Part shown: piece by piece, positions 7,543-16,453 of the stretch | Numbering within the stretch: the stretch's first letter is position 1 | How the letters are laid out: every line of letters begins with the position of its first letter | DNA from: Kribbella sp. NBC_00382 | GTDB lineage: Bacteria > Actinomycetota > Actinomycetes > Propionibacteriales > Kribbellaceae | Direction of reading: 5' to 3' | Length of the DNA stretch: 64,000 bases | NCBI RefSeq assembly: GCF_036067295.1 | Contig: NZ_CP107954.1 | Span: 5,208,001-5,272,000 of the forward strand | Position numbers and translations under genes: made by a program | The notes under the pieces: model-generated | Seen by the model: only the letters and a program-made list of their open reading frames with translations | The model's database searches: none | What the model was told of the DNA's origin: nothing

Positions 7543-8423
7543 GGCGCACCACGAAGCGCCCCCGCCTGGCCGACCTGGCCGAACTAGTACGAGCCCCAGC
7601 CGCCCTCACCGTCCCCGGCGACGTACTGGCTGGCGCAGTAGCCGCAGGCAACCTCCGCCCCACCCGCCTAGCCGGCCTGGCCGCCTCGTCGGTAGCCCTC
7701 TACTGGGCCGGTATGGCCCTCAACGACTGGTCCGACCGAGACCTAGACGCAGTGGAGCGTCCCGAACGCCCCATCCCGTCCGGCCGAGTCACACCCCGTA
7801 CTGCGCTGTCCCTAGCCTCATCACTGACCGCAGCCGGCCTAGCCCTGTCGGGATTGGCTGGCGACCGCCACACCTTCCGTACGTCGGCCGCCCTCGCCGC
7901 AACCGCGTGGACCTACGACCTGAAGGCCAAGAACACTCCGCTCGGCCCAGTAGTCATGGCGGCAGCCCGCTCCCTGGACGTACTGGTAGGCGCAGGCAAC
8001 AACCGCCGAGCCGCCCTCCCCGCAGCCGCCGCCATCGGCGCCCACATCCTCACCACCACCTACATCTCCCAAGGCGAAGTCCACGGCAGCACCCCCACCT
8101 CCTCCCGAGCCGCCCTAGCCACCACCACCGCAATAACCGCCGCCACCGCCCGCCCCGCCTCCACCTTGCCCGGCGCTATCGGGACCTTGCTCTCCGCGGC
8201 GTTCGCCGGACTCTTCGCTCGCTCGGTCGGGCAGGCTCAGCTAGTCGCCGCAGGCGACCCGAGCGCGGCGAACCTTCGCAAAGCCGTCGGGGCAGGGATC
8301 CACGGGCTGGTACCGCTTCAGGCCGCATGGTGCGCGCGCGGCGGCGCGCCCGCAGTAGGCGCGGGTCTGCTCGCCGCATTTCCGCTGGCCAAAGCCCTCG
8401 CCAGGAAGGTGTCGCCGACATGA
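7536..8423 (+). CDS. eboC: UbiA-family prenyltransferase (EboC-like, SCO3242 type)
   Basis: 295-aa membrane prenyltransferase. The first Asp-rich motif NDWSDRDLDAVERPERPIPSG (NDxxDxxxD type, about residue 65) and a second, weaker motif YDLKAKNT near 130 are visible among about eight hydrophobic segments. UbiA enzymes transfer an isoprenyl group from a diphosphate to an acceptor in the membrane. ATG 7536 lies within the end of the upstream cyclase gene and the stop overlaps the next start (ATGA), so translation is coupled. The acceptor in ebo systems is not known; a cyclitol made by the preceding enzyme is an inference from order only. Confidence 0.85.
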   Translation: MLRRTTKRPRLADLAELVRAPAALTVPGDVLAGAVAAGNLRPTRLAGLAASSVALYWAGMALNDWSDRDLDAVERPERPIPSGRVTPRTALSLASSLTAAGLALSGLAGDRHTFRTSAALAATAWTYDLKAKNTPLGPVVMAAARSLDVLVGAGNNRRAALPAAAAIGAHILTTTYISQGEVHGSTPTSSRAALATTTAITAATARPASTLPGAIGTLLSAAFAGLFARSVGQAQLVAAGDPSAANLRKAVGAGIHGLVPLQAAWCARGGAPAVGAGLLAAFPLAKALARKVSPT

Positions 8424-9244
8424 GATTCGGTTACGGGACCAACGGGTTCGCCAACCACCGGTTGCCCGAAGCGCTCAAGGTGATCGCGGATCTCGGGTAC
8501 GACGGGGTCGCGCTGACCCTCGACCACAACCACCTCGACCCGTTCGGCCCGGACCTTCGTCAGCGCACCGCCGAGGTTGGCAAACTACTTGCTGCCAGCA
8601 ACCTTGCAGTGGTGATCGAGACCGGCGGCCGCTACGTGCTCGACCCGTATCGCAAGCACGAACCCACCCTCCTCCACACCCACGGCTCCGAGTGGCGGAT
8701 CGCGCTGCTCGAACGCGCCATCGAGGTCGCCGCAGACCTAGGCGCCGAAGCAGTCTCCTTCTGGTCCGGAACCCTCCCGCCGGACGTGACACCCGAGCTC
8801 GGCTGGCAACGACTCATCGGCAGCTGCAACCAACTCGTCGCCTACGCCGCCGACCGAGGCGTCCAGCTAGCCCTCGAACCAGAACCCGGCATGCTCATCG
8901 ACGACCTGTCCGGCTACCTCAAACTCCAGGCCGAGATAGGCAGCGAGACTCTAGGCCTAACGCTCGACATCGGCCACCTGGTCTGCAACGAGCCCCAATC
9001 CCCACCAGCCTGCATCACCGCCGCCGCCCAATACCTCGTCAACCTCCAGATCGACGACATGCGCCGAGGCGTCCACGAACACCTCGAGTTCGGCACCGGC
9101 GAGGTCGACTTCCCACCAGTCCTCCAAGCCCTCAAAGACATCCAGTACCAAGGCCTAGTAGCAGTAGAACTCCCACGCCACTCCCACGCCGCCCCCACCA
9201 TCGCGCGCGACTCCCTCGAATTCCTCCGCAAGGCATCGGTATGA
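8420..9244 (+). CDS. Sugar-phosphate isomerase/epimerase-like TIM barrel
   Basis: 274-aa xylose-isomerase-like TIM barrel (AP_endonuc_2 superfamily). Features include LGYDGVALTLDHNHLDPFG (about 25-45), LALEPEPGM (Glu metal ligand, about 155), LTLDIGHLVCNEP (Asp/His ligands, about 185), LQIDDMRRGVHEHLEFGTGEVDF (about 215) and VAVELPRHSH near 250. These match divalent-metal-dependent isomerases or epimerases acting on sugars or cyclitols. It starts at ATG 8420 overlapping the prenyltransferase stop, and ends overlapping the EboA gene. In this cluster it probably isomerises the cyclitol-derived intermediate; exact reaction unknown. Confidence 0.87.
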   Translation: MRFGYGTNGFANHRLPEALKVIADLGYDGVALTLDHNHLDPFGPDLRQRTAEVGKLLAASNLAVVIETGGRYVLDPYRKHEPTLLHTHGSEWRIALLERAIEVAADLGAEAVSFWSGTLPPDVTPELGWQRLIGSCNQLVAYAADRGVQLALEPEPGMLIDDLSGYLKLQAEIGSETLGLTLDIGHLVCNEPQSPPACITAAAQYLVNLQIDDMRRGVHEHLEFGTGEVDFPPVLQALKDIQYQGLVAVELPRHSHAAPTIARDSLEFLRKASV

Positions 9245-9810
9245 CGCCCGCGATGGTTCTGGAGGAGCTGCTCCCGACAGCGGCTCGTGCCTGGCTGATC
9301 GAGGCCCGGCAACAACCTCTCTCTGTCGCCTTCCCCGCAGCAGCCCGCAAGGTCGGCCGTGACCGCTTGAGCCCGAGCTGGACCACCGACCAAGCAACCC
9401 GCGCGCTCCTTCTCGTCAAAGCGTCAGCAGCAGACGTACTAGACGTCTATCGGTACGGCGACGCCGTCGAGAAGTTGGCCGTACTGCATGCACTCTCGCT
9501 GGCCGACGTCGCGGACGCTCTTGAAGACCATGCTGTTCCGATCATCGAGGATGCGTTGCGGACGAACGACAAGCGGCTGGTTGCTGCCGCGCTCGGGCCG
9601 TACGCAACGCAGCACCTACCCCAACACGCCTTCCGGCATGCAGTGCTGAAGTGCGTGTTCGCCGACATCCCGCTGGCCGTGGTCGACGGCCTGCCGAAGC
9701 GGGTGGATCCGGAGCTGATCCGGATGATGACCGATTTCGCCGCCGAACGGAGCGCAGCCGGCCGGGCCATCCCAGCCGACTTGGAGGCGTACCTCAACAG
9801 CCCGCCCTAA
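9241..9810 (+). CDS. eboA: EboA domain protein
   Basis: 189-aa protein, alpha-helical and without TM segments, recognised as EboA-like by context and by its helical pattern (PTAARAWLIEARQQ, TDQATRALLLVKA, DVYRYGDAVEKLAVLHAL, a variable middle, then HAVLKCVFADIPLAVVDGLPKRVDPELIRMM). EboA has no assigned biochemical activity. The ATG overlaps the isomerase stop (ATGA); 11 nt separate it from eboB. Membership of the ebo set, alongside EboB, EboC and EboE homologues, is the main support. Confidence 0.8.
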   Translation: MTPAMVLEELLPTAARAWLIEARQQPLSVAFPAAARKVGRDRLSPSWTTDQATRALLLVKASAADVLDVYRYGDAVEKLAVLHALSLADVADALEDHAVPIIEDALRTNDKRLVAAALGPYATQHLPQHAFRHAVLKCVFADIPLAVVDGLPKRVDPELIRMMTDFAAERSAAGRAIPADLEAYLNSPP

Positions 9811-9821
9811 GAGGTGTTGCT

Positions 9822-10673
9822 ATGCGCATCTTCGATCCGCACATCCACATGACGTCCCGGACGACCGACGACTACGCCGCGATGGCGGCCCACGGAGTGC
9901 AGGCACTGGTGGAGCCTGCGTTCTGGTTGGGGCAGCCGCGGACCAGTGTCGGCTCGTTCGTCGACTACTTCGACGCGTTGATCGGCTGGGAGCCGTTCCG
10001 CGCAGCGCAGTACGGGATCAAGCATCACTGCACGATTGCGCTCAACCCCAAGGAGGCGAACGACCCGCGCTGCCGCGAAGTCCTCGCAGTACTGCCCCGG
10101 TACCTGGCCAAGGACGGCGTCGTCGCGGTCGGCGAGGTCGGCTACGACTCGATGACGCCCGAAGAGGACGAGGTGTTCAGCCACCAACTCCAACTGGCGA
10201 AGCAGTTCGAGCTGCCGGTACTCGTCCACACCCCGCATCGCGACAAAGCAGCCGGTACCACCCGCACGCTCGACGTCGTCAAGGAATCTGGACTCGCGCC
10301 GGAGTTCGTCGTGGTGGACCACCTCAACGAGGTGACGGTCAAGGAGGTCGCCGACTCGGGGTGCTGGATGGGCTTCTCCATCTACCCCGACACCAAGATG
10401 GACCCCGACCGTATGGTCGTGATCCTTCAGCAGTTCGGCACCGAGCGCGTGCTGGTCAACTCGGCCGCCGACTGGGGCAAGTCCGATCCGCTGCGCACCC
10501 ACGCGACAGGCCAGGCGATGCTCGCCGCAGGCTTCACCGAGGACGACGTCGACCAGGTGCTCTGGCGCAATCCGGTCGCCTTCTACGGCCAGTCCCAACG
10601 CCTCGACCTCGGAGACACCACACCCGCCGACACCTTCGAGGGCAACTCGATCCTGCGCGGGGTCAAACCATGA
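9822..10673 (+). CDS. eboB: TatD-like metal-dependent hydrolase (EboB)
   Basis: 283-aa amidohydrolase-superfamily protein of TatD/EboB type. Metal-binding HxH is in FDPHIHM (residues 4-10), with a Glu in AVGEVGYD (about 105), His in VLVHTPHRDK (about 130), His in VVDHLNE (about 165) and Asp in NSAADWGKSDPL (about 220). Such enzymes hydrolyse phosphoester or amide bonds using two metals. GAGGTG lies upstream of ATG 9822 and the stop overlaps eboE (ATGA). The true substrate in ebo pathways is unknown. Confidence 0.87.
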   Translation: MRIFDPHIHMTSRTTDDYAAMAAHGVQALVEPAFWLGQPRTSVGSFVDYFDALIGWEPFRAAQYGIKHHCTIALNPKEANDPRCREVLAVLPRYLAKDGVVAVGEVGYDSMTPEEDEVFSHQLQLAKQFELPVLVHTPHRDKAAGTTRTLDVVKESGLAPEFVVVDHLNEVTVKEVADSGCWMGFSIYPDTKMDPDRMVVILQQFGTERVLVNSAADWGKSDPLRTHATGQAMLAAGFTEDDVDQVLWRNPVAFYGQSQRLDLGDTTPADTFEGNSILRGVKP

Positions 10674-11818
10674 GGTTCCGGCACCCCGACGGCTCGATCG
10701 TCCACCTCGCGTACTGCACGAACGTCCACCCCGCCGAGGACCTCGAAGGCGTCATCGCCCAGCTCGACGGCTGCTCCGCCCTGGTCCGCAAGGAACTCAA
10801 CGTCCCGGTACTAGGCGTCGGACTCTGGCTCGCCAACACCCTCGCCGACCGCCTCGCCAAGTCGTCGGTCGCCCTCAACCACCTCCGCCGCGCGCTCGAC
10901 CGCAACAACCTCGAGGTCGTCACGCTCAACGGTTTCCCGTACGCCGGGTTCCACGACCGCGTCGTCGGCAAGAAGGTCTACTCGCCCGACTGGACCGAGC
11001 CGGACCGACTGCAGTACACCCTCGACCTGGTCGACGTACTCGCCAAGCTGCTGCCCGCCGACGCGTCGTACGGATCGATCTCGACCCTGCCCCTGGCCTG
11101 GCGTACGCCGTGGGACCGGACCCGCGACGCCGCCGCCCGCGACGCCTTCAACCGCTTGGAACTCCGGCTCGCCAAGACGCAGGAGACCACCGGCCGCCGC
11201 ATCCGCGTCGCGATCGAACCCGAACCCGGCTGCATCCTCGAAATGGTCCCGCAAGCCGCCGACTGGCTCACCCCGTACGCCGCTCAGTCGCTGGTCGGTC
11301 TCTGCCTCGACACCTGCCATCTCGCGGTGCAGTTCGAGCAACCGGCCGAGGCGTTCAGCACGCTCCAGCGGGCCGGCGTCGAAGTCGTCAAGAGCCAGGT
11401 CTCGGCTGCTCTGCATGTCCCGGACCCGGAAGATCCCGCAGCGCGCGAGCTGCTCAACGAGTTCGCCGAACCCAAGTTCCTGCACCAGACCCGCGAGTAC
11501 GGCGGCCCCGGCATCGACGACCTCGACATGATCGACCAACTATCCGGGCACGCGTCCTGGCGAGTGCACTTCCACGTCCCCGTGCACGCAGCCCCACGTC
11601 CTCCACTGACCAGTACGACGGACGTACTCGAGGAGAGCCTGCAACACCTCGTCGGCGGACCGCATCCGCTGACCCATCATCTGGAGTCCGAGACCTACAC
11701 CTGGTCCGTACTTCCCAGCGCCCCCAAGTCCACGCAAGAACTCGCCGAAGGCATCGCCGGAGAGCTCGGTTGGCTCCGCGACCGCCTGATCGGCCTCGGC
11801 CTGGAGGAAGTCAAGTGA
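10670..11818 (+). CDS. eboE: Metabolite traffic protein EboE
   Basis: 382-aa xylose-isomerase-like TIM-barrel protein matching EboE by its hallmark start (HLAYCTNVHPAEDLEGV) and by NGFPYAGFHDRVVGKKVYSPDWTEPDRLQYT near residues 84-115. Later come IAIEPEPGC-type (VAIEPEPGC, about 183) and GLCLDTCHLAVQFE (about 210), which carry putative metal ligands, and WRVHFHVPVHA near 300. The name reflects a proposed role in metabolite traffic in ebo operons; chemistry unknown. Overlaps both neighbours by 4 nt (ATGA and GTGA). Confidence 0.9.
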   Translation: MRFRHPDGSIVHLAYCTNVHPAEDLEGVIAQLDGCSALVRKELNVPVLGVGLWLANTLADRLAKSSVALNHLRRALDRNNLEVVTLNGFPYAGFHDRVVGKKVYSPDWTEPDRLQYTLDLVDVLAKLLPADASYGSISTLPLAWRTPWDRTRDAAARDAFNRLELRLAKTQETTGRRIRVAIEPEPGCILEMVPQAADWLTPYAAQSLVGLCLDTCHLAVQFEQPAEAFSTLQRAGVEVVKSQVSAALHVPDPEDPAARELLNEFAEPKFLHQTREYGGPGIDDLDMIDQLSGHASWRVHFHVPVHAAPRPPLTSTTDVLEESLQHLVGGPHPLTHHLESETYTWSVLPSAPKSTQELAEGIAGELGWLRDRLIGLGLEEVK

Positions 11819-13194
11819 GCAAGCAAGTCGTAGTCATCGATGTCGTCGGACTGACCCCGCGCCTTCTCCGTAAGATGCCCAGGTTGCGCCAGCTCCCGCT
11901 CAACCGCGAGCTGGGCACAGTACTGCCGGCCGTCACCTGCTCGGCCCAGGCGACCTTCCTCACCGGCACGATGCCGTCCGAACACGGTGTCGTCGGCAAC
12001 GGCTGGTACTTCCGTGATCTCGGGGAGGTCTTCCTCTGGCGCCAGCACAACAAGCTCGTCCAGGGGGAGAAGGTCTGGGATGTCGCCCGGCGGGAGAACC
12101 CGCAGTACAAGGTGGCCAATGTCTGTTGGTGGTACGCGATGGGCGCGGACACGGATCTGCTCGTCACGCCGCGGCCGATCTACTACGCGGACGGACGGAA
12201 GGCGCCGGACTGCTACACGAGGCCGGTCGAGTTGCATGATCGTTTGACCGACAAGCTGGGTGCGTTCCCGCTCTTTCACTACTGGGGGCCGACGGCATCG
12301 ATCAAGTCGAGCAAGTGGATCGTTGCCGCGTCGCGGCAGATCCTTGCCCAGGACAACCCTGACCTGCTCCTCACCTACATCCCGCATCTCGATTACGACC
12401 TGCAGCGGTACGGCGCTTCGTCGGTCGAGGCGACCCGCGCGGCGATCGAGCTCGATGCGGTACTCGCTCCGCTGCTCGACGATGCGGCGGCGAAGGGCGC
12501 GACGGTGATCGTACTGTCGGAGTACGGAATCACCGACGTCTCGCGACCGGTCGACATCAACCGCTTACTGCGGAGCGAAGGCCTTCTGGAGGTACACACC
12601 CAGGACGGCATGGAGTACCTCGACCCGTGGGCATCCCGCGCATTCGCGGTCGCGGATCACCAATTGGCCCACGTATACGTGAAGGACCCGGCCGACATCG
12701 ATGCCGTCAGCAAGTTTCTCGGTGGGCTCCCGGGCGTCGCCGAAGTACTCGATGCCGAAGGCAAACGTGCCCATGGCCTGGACCACGAGCGCGCCGGCGA
12801 ACTTGTCGCCGTCGCCGAGCCGGATTCCTGGTTCACCTATTACTACTGGCTGGACGACGCGAGAGCACCCGACTTCGCCAAGGGTGTCGAGATCCACCGC
12901 AAACCCGGCTACGACCCCGCCGAGCTCTTCTTCGACCCCTCCGACCGCTTCGTCAAACCCCGCGCGGCCTCGTACCTCCTCCGCAAGAAGGTCGGCCTGC
13001 GCTACGCGATGTCGGTCGTCCCGCTCGACCCGTCGATCGTCCGCGGCTCCCACGGCCGCCTGCCGTCCAACCCCGAGGACGGCCCGGTCTTCCTCAGCAC
13101 CGACGCCGAGCTGGCGCCAGAAGGAAAGGTGGAGGCAACTACAGTACGAGACTTGTTGCTCAAGGCGGCAGGTCTAGGAGGCGCCGGATCGTGA
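11815..13194 (+). CDS. Alkaline-phosphatase-superfamily phosphodiesterase (ebo-type cluster)
   Basis: 459-aa nucleotide pyrophosphatase/phosphodiesterase-like enzyme without signal peptide, so cytoplasmic. The nucleophile region is VTCSAQATFLTGTMPSEHGVVGNGW (about 42-66), with a Thr/Ser in the family position; IDVVGL near the N-terminus supplies a metal-binding Asp; YIPHLDYDLQRYG (about 185) and LSEYGITDV (about 230) carry Asp/His and Glu ligands; GSHGRLP (about 408) gives the late His. Start is GTG 11815 overlapping the EboE stop. Standard EboF-type roles are undefined; here it may hydrolyse a phosphodiester of the cluster metabolite. Its stop overlaps the next GTG. Confidence 0.87.
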   Translation: MSKQVVVIDVVGLTPRLLRKMPRLRQLPLNRELGTVLPAVTCSAQATFLTGTMPSEHGVVGNGWYFRDLGEVFLWRQHNKLVQGEKVWDVARRENPQYKVANVCWWYAMGADTDLLVTPRPIYYADGRKAPDCYTRPVELHDRLTDKLGAFPLFHYWGPTASIKSSKWIVAASRQILAQDNPDLLLTYIPHLDYDLQRYGASSVEATRAAIELDAVLAPLLDDAAAKGATVIVLSEYGITDVSRPVDINRLLRSEGLLEVHTQDGMEYLDPWASRAFAVADHQLAHVYVKDPADIDAVSKFLGGLPGVAEVLDAEGKRAHGLDHERAGELVAVAEPDSWFTYYYWLDDARAPDFAKGVEIHRKPGYDPAELFFDPSDRFVKPRAASYLLRKKVGLRYAMSVVPLDPSIVRGSHGRLPSNPEDGPVFLSTDAELAPEGKVEATTVRDLLLKAAGLGGAGS

Positions 13195-15338
13195 TGAACA
13201 GACGTCGCGCAGTAATGCTCGCGACGCTCGGACTGCTGGGCGCTCTGGTGCAGCCGGGGCCGGCGGTGGCCGTGGGAACCGGGGACATCACGGCCGAGAT
13301 CATCGCCGGCCGGAACGTCACGTTGTCCGGCGATGCCGTCGTGAGGGTGCCGGCCGGCACGACGAAGTACGACGGCGTGATCACCGGCGAGGGCACGCTC
13401 CGGATCAGTGGGCGCGGCACCCTGATCCTCAGCAGGGACAGCGATTTCACAGTGCCGAAGGCCAAGCAACGGCAGGCCGTCGAGATCCTGGGCGGGAACC
13501 ATCCGTACGTCGTGGTCAGGCACTCCGATCCGCCGGCCGTCATCGTCGATCGGGGTGCCACGCTCCAGTACGGGACGGGCGGCAGCACCGGGCTGATCGG
13601 GAGGTTTCCGTACAACACCCCGGGTTACCAGCTCAATCAGGACAACATCGAGGTCAACGGCACCCTGCGGCTGTCCCTCGTCCGGACCTTCAATCTCGGC
13701 ACCATCAGCGGCTCCGGGCTGGTCAGCCAGCCACGCTTCCTGTGGGGCACGCTCGATCTCGCCGGGACCCACCCGTTCTCCGGTGTGATCGACAACGGGA
13801 CCGGGACGGCCGCAGGCAAGCCCGAGTCCGCCGTGGCGCTGCCCAACGCCCGGGCCGTCGTCAACCAGGGCACCTGGACGATCGACACCCCGCTGGACCA
13901 AACCATCACACTGCGGCAGAACTTCTACCAGCGTGAGTACGGCAGTGACATCAACGTCCAGTCGCGCCCGGGCAGCAAGGTCGTGCTCACCGGGCAGTAC
14001 AGCTATTCCGACCGCGGTGGCGACACCGATCCGTCGCTCAGCGACCCCGCCATCAACTGGCGGAAGATCGCGCACGACCTCAACAAACGGGGCACCAACA
14101 TCAAGGGCGCCAACGTCCAGTGGGGTGACGGCTCCACGCACCAGATCTTCATGCCGGGCACCGCGGAGACCGTTTACATCAACTTGCTGGCGGCCCGGTC
14201 CCGTTCCAAGCTGGCCTTCGCCTACAACGGCCCGGTGACGCTGGGCGCCCCGATCGGCGGCGGCGTCTTCCACGACACGCTCAAGGCGCCAGGGGCCGGC
14301 GACATCGTGATCAAGTCGGTGCGGGGCAACGACGTGACGTTCGCGGCAGACCAGTACTACGACGGCTCCACGACGATAGAGAAGGGCGCGATCCTCCGGC
14401 TCGGCAGCGGGCGACCGGGCGGTGACGGCAGCCTGCTGACGAAGGCCGCGCTGTACAAGGTCGCCAACTTCGGTTCGCTGGTCGTGCAGAACACCAGGAA
14501 GACGACCTCGCTCTCGAAGATCAGCGGAAGCGGATCCTTGATCCAGGCCGGCGCAGCCACCACCCGCCTCACCGGAGCTCTCAGCTATACGGGGAAGACG
14601 ACAATCTCGCAGGGCGTCCTTGCCCTCACCGGCGGCAGTCTGAAGTCCAGTACCGCCGTGGCGCTCACGAAGGCGGGCGCCAAGCTCGACCTGACCAAGG
14701 CGGGGAACCAGACGCTGCGCAACCTCACGATGCTCGGCGGTACGACGGTCCTGGCCGGCAGCGACTCGACTGTCACCCTGTCGCAGGCATCCACGCTCGC
14801 CGGCACCTTCAAGGGGGGCAAGCTGCTCAACACCGGCGTACTGGATGGGTCGTTCTCGGTGAACGGGGACTTCGCGCAAACCAGGAACGGCCGGTTGACG
14901 ACCCGCGCGGACGGCAAGCCGCTGAACGTCACCGGCACGGTGTCACTCGCGGGGGCGCTTGCCCCAGTTGCAGGGGCCAAGCCTGAGCGCTCCGCCCAGG
15001 AGATCACCATCATCGACAACTCCGGTTCTGACCAGGTCGCCGGTACCTTCACGGGTCTCGCCGAAGGCGCCGAGGTGCCGGTCGGCGGCACGAAGTACGC
15101 CATCACCTACCGCGGCGGCGACGGCAACGACGTCACCCTGAAACCAGTGAAGGTGAACGCCGCCGTAGCAGTGCCGAACCAGCCAGCGGCAGAAAACATG
15201 CCCCAGGCAACCACTTCTCCGGCCGGCAACTCGTCTGTCTTGCGGACAGCAGGCCTTGCCACCGCGGCCGGGGCGATCCTTGGGCTGGGCCTGTTCCTCC
15301 TTCGCCGACGCCGTCGGCCATCCAGCTCTTCAGGCTGA
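13191..15338 (+). CDS. Secreted beta-helix repeat protein with C-terminal membrane anchor
   Basis: 715-aa predicted surface protein. Signal peptide (MNRRRAVMLATLGLLGALVQPGPAVA), then a long region of short glycine-rich beta-strand repeats resembling autotransporter-associated repeats (GSTTIEKGAILRLGSG, GKTTISQGVLALTGG), a linker ENMPQATTSPAGNS, a hydrophobic helix (LATAAGAILGLGLFLL) and an Arg-rich tail. This resembles a sortase substrate layout, but no clear LPxTG is present, so simple membrane anchoring is as likely. AGGAGG 9 nt upstream and GTGA overlap with the phosphatase gene put it in the ebo-type transcript. Ends tail-to-tail with the LacI gene with 9 nt overlap. Confidence 0.8.
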   Translation: MMNRRRAVMLATLGLLGALVQPGPAVAVGTGDITAEIIAGRNVTLSGDAVVRVPAGTTKYDGVITGEGTLRISGRGTLILSRDSDFTVPKAKQRQAVEILGGNHPYVVVRHSDPPAVIVDRGATLQYGTGGSTGLIGRFPYNTPGYQLNQDNIEVNGTLRLSLVRTFNLGTISGSGLVSQPRFLWGTLDLAGTHPFSGVIDNGTGTAAGKPESAVALPNARAVVNQGTWTIDTPLDQTITLRQNFYQREYGSDINVQSRPGSKVVLTGQYSYSDRGGDTDPSLSDPAINWRKIAHDLNKRGTNIKGANVQWGDGSTHQIFMPGTAETVYINLLAARSRSKLAFAYNGPVTLGAPIGGGVFHDTLKAPGAGDIVIKSVRGNDVTFAADQYYDGSTTIEKGAILRLGSGRPGGDGSLLTKAALYKVANFGSLVVQNTRKTTSLSKISGSGSLIQAGAATTRLTGALSYTGKTTISQGVLALTGGSLKSSTAVALTKAGAKLDLTKAGNQTLRNLTMLGGTTVLAGSDSTVTLSQASTLAGTFKGGKLLNTGVLDGSFSVNGDFAQTRNGRLTTRADGKPLNVTGTVSLAGALAPVAGAKPERSAQEITIIDNSGSDQVAGTFTGLAEGAEVPVGGTKYAITYRGGDGNDVTLKPVKVNAAVAVPNQPAAENMPQATTSPAGNSSVLRTAGLATAAGAILGLGLFLLRRRRRPSSSSG

Positions 15339-16325
15339 TTCGCGGAGGATCAGTTCGGTCGGCAGGATGACTGAGTCGGCGGAGCCATTGGCTAGGAGGT
15401 CGAGCAGGAGTCGGACTGTGCTTGCTGCTTGTTCGCCCATCGGGCTGCGGACTGTTGTCAGCGGGGGAGCGGTGTAGAGGGCTGCTTCGATGTCGTCGAA
15501 GCCGACGACCGCGACATCGTCGGGGACTCGGCGCCCTGCTTCGCGCAAGGTGCGCAGGGCGCCGATCGCCATCAGGTCGTTGGCGGCGAAGACCGCGTCG
15601 AGGTGCGGATCGTCCTGCAGGAGCTGGCGCATCGCGTCCGCACCGGAGATCCGGGTGAAGTCGCCCAGGGCAACGATCGATCGGCGATCGCTGTCCTGCA
15701 ACGACTGCCGGTACGCGTTCAACCGCTCCTGCGCAGCCTGCATGTCGAGCGGCCCGGAGATGGTCGCAATCCGCTGCCGGCCCTGGTCGAGCAGGTGCTG
15801 CACAGCCTTCGTCGCACCGCCGACGTTGTCGTTGTCGACGTACGGCATCAACCCCGGCGTCGCGAGCCGCCCATGCGAGACGACCGGCAAACCAGTGCGA
15901 GCCAGTACTGCGGGCAGCGGGTCCGATCCATCCATCGACACGAGCATCGCGCCATCCACATGACCCGCTGCCAGGTACTGCTCGACCCGCGACCGGCTCT
16001 CGGCCGACCCCGCGAGTGCCAGCGACACCTGCTTGCCCGCAGCCTCCAATGCACGCGAAGCGGCTCGGACGACCATCGCGAACATCGGGTCGTCCGAGAC
16101 CAGACCGGCCGGCGGATCGGAGACGATGATCGCGATCGTGTTCGTCTTCTGGGTGACCAGGTTGCGGGCCGCGCCGTTCGGCACGTAGCCCAGCTCGGTC
16201 ACCGCGGCCATCACGATCTGCCGGATCTCGGGCGCGACGGTGGGCTCGCCGTTGATCACCCGCGAGACGCTCGACTTCGACACGCCCGCTCGCGCCGCGA
16301 CGGCATGCAGAGTCGGTCGTCGCAC
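15330..16325 (-). CDS. LacI family transcriptional regulator
   Basis: 331-aa LacI/GalR repressor. HTH at residues 4-25 (TLHAVAARAGVSKSSVSRVINGE), hinge helix YVPNGAARNLV, then a periplasmic-binding-like effector domain (IAIIVSDPP to VVGFDDIEAALYTAPPLTTVR). GTG 16325 is chosen because GGAGGGG lies 7 nt upstream; upstream in-frame ATG at 16379 would add 18 residues with no site. Palindromes of LacI type lie upstream of it and of the divergent GH16 gene, so it probably represses itself and the two secreted proteins until an oligosaccharide binds. Effector not identifiable from sequence. Confidence 0.9.
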   Translation of the reverse strand: MRRPTLHAVAARAGVSKSSVSRVINGEPTVAPEIRQIVMAAVTELGYVPNGAARNLVTQKTNTIAIIVSDPPAGLVSDDPMFAMVVRAASRALEAAGKQVSLALAGSAESRSRVEQYLAAGHVDGAMLVSMDGSDPLPAVLARTGLPVVSHGRLATPGLMPYVDNDNVGGATKAVQHLLDQGRQRIATISGPLDMQAAQERLNAYRQSLQDSDRRSIVALGDFTRISGADAMRQLLQDDPHLDAVFAANDLMAIGALRTLREAGRRVPDDVAVVGFDDIEAALYTAPPLTTVRSPMGEQAASTVRLLLDLLANGSADSVILPTELILRESA

Positions 16326-16353
16326 GCGTACCCCCTCCGTGAACCCAGGCGTC

Positions 16354-16367
16354 GGGGAGCGCTCCCC
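16354..16367. promoter_or_regulatory. LacI-type operator upstream of lacI-family gene
   Basis: Perfect palindrome GGGGAGCGCTCCCC centred on CG, the symmetry typical of LacI-family operators. It shares the pattern GGGA-rCGy-TCCC with the palindrome at 16491-16502, 29 bp upstream of the regulator start. Autoregulation is inferred. Confidence 0.65.
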
Positions 16368-16453
16368 ACGACTGAGCATCCCGGCGGTTCCGGAACCTTG
16401 TCAAGGCGTACCCCAGTGTTACGTCAAGGTTGCGGCCGGGTGACTACGAGGTC

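Noticed and set aside
13002..14879. Long open frame on the minus strand, about 625 codons, opposite the beta-helix gene
   Set aside because: Antisense shadow produced by GC-rich codon use; no ribosome site, and low-complexity Arg/Gly/Val composition with no domain.
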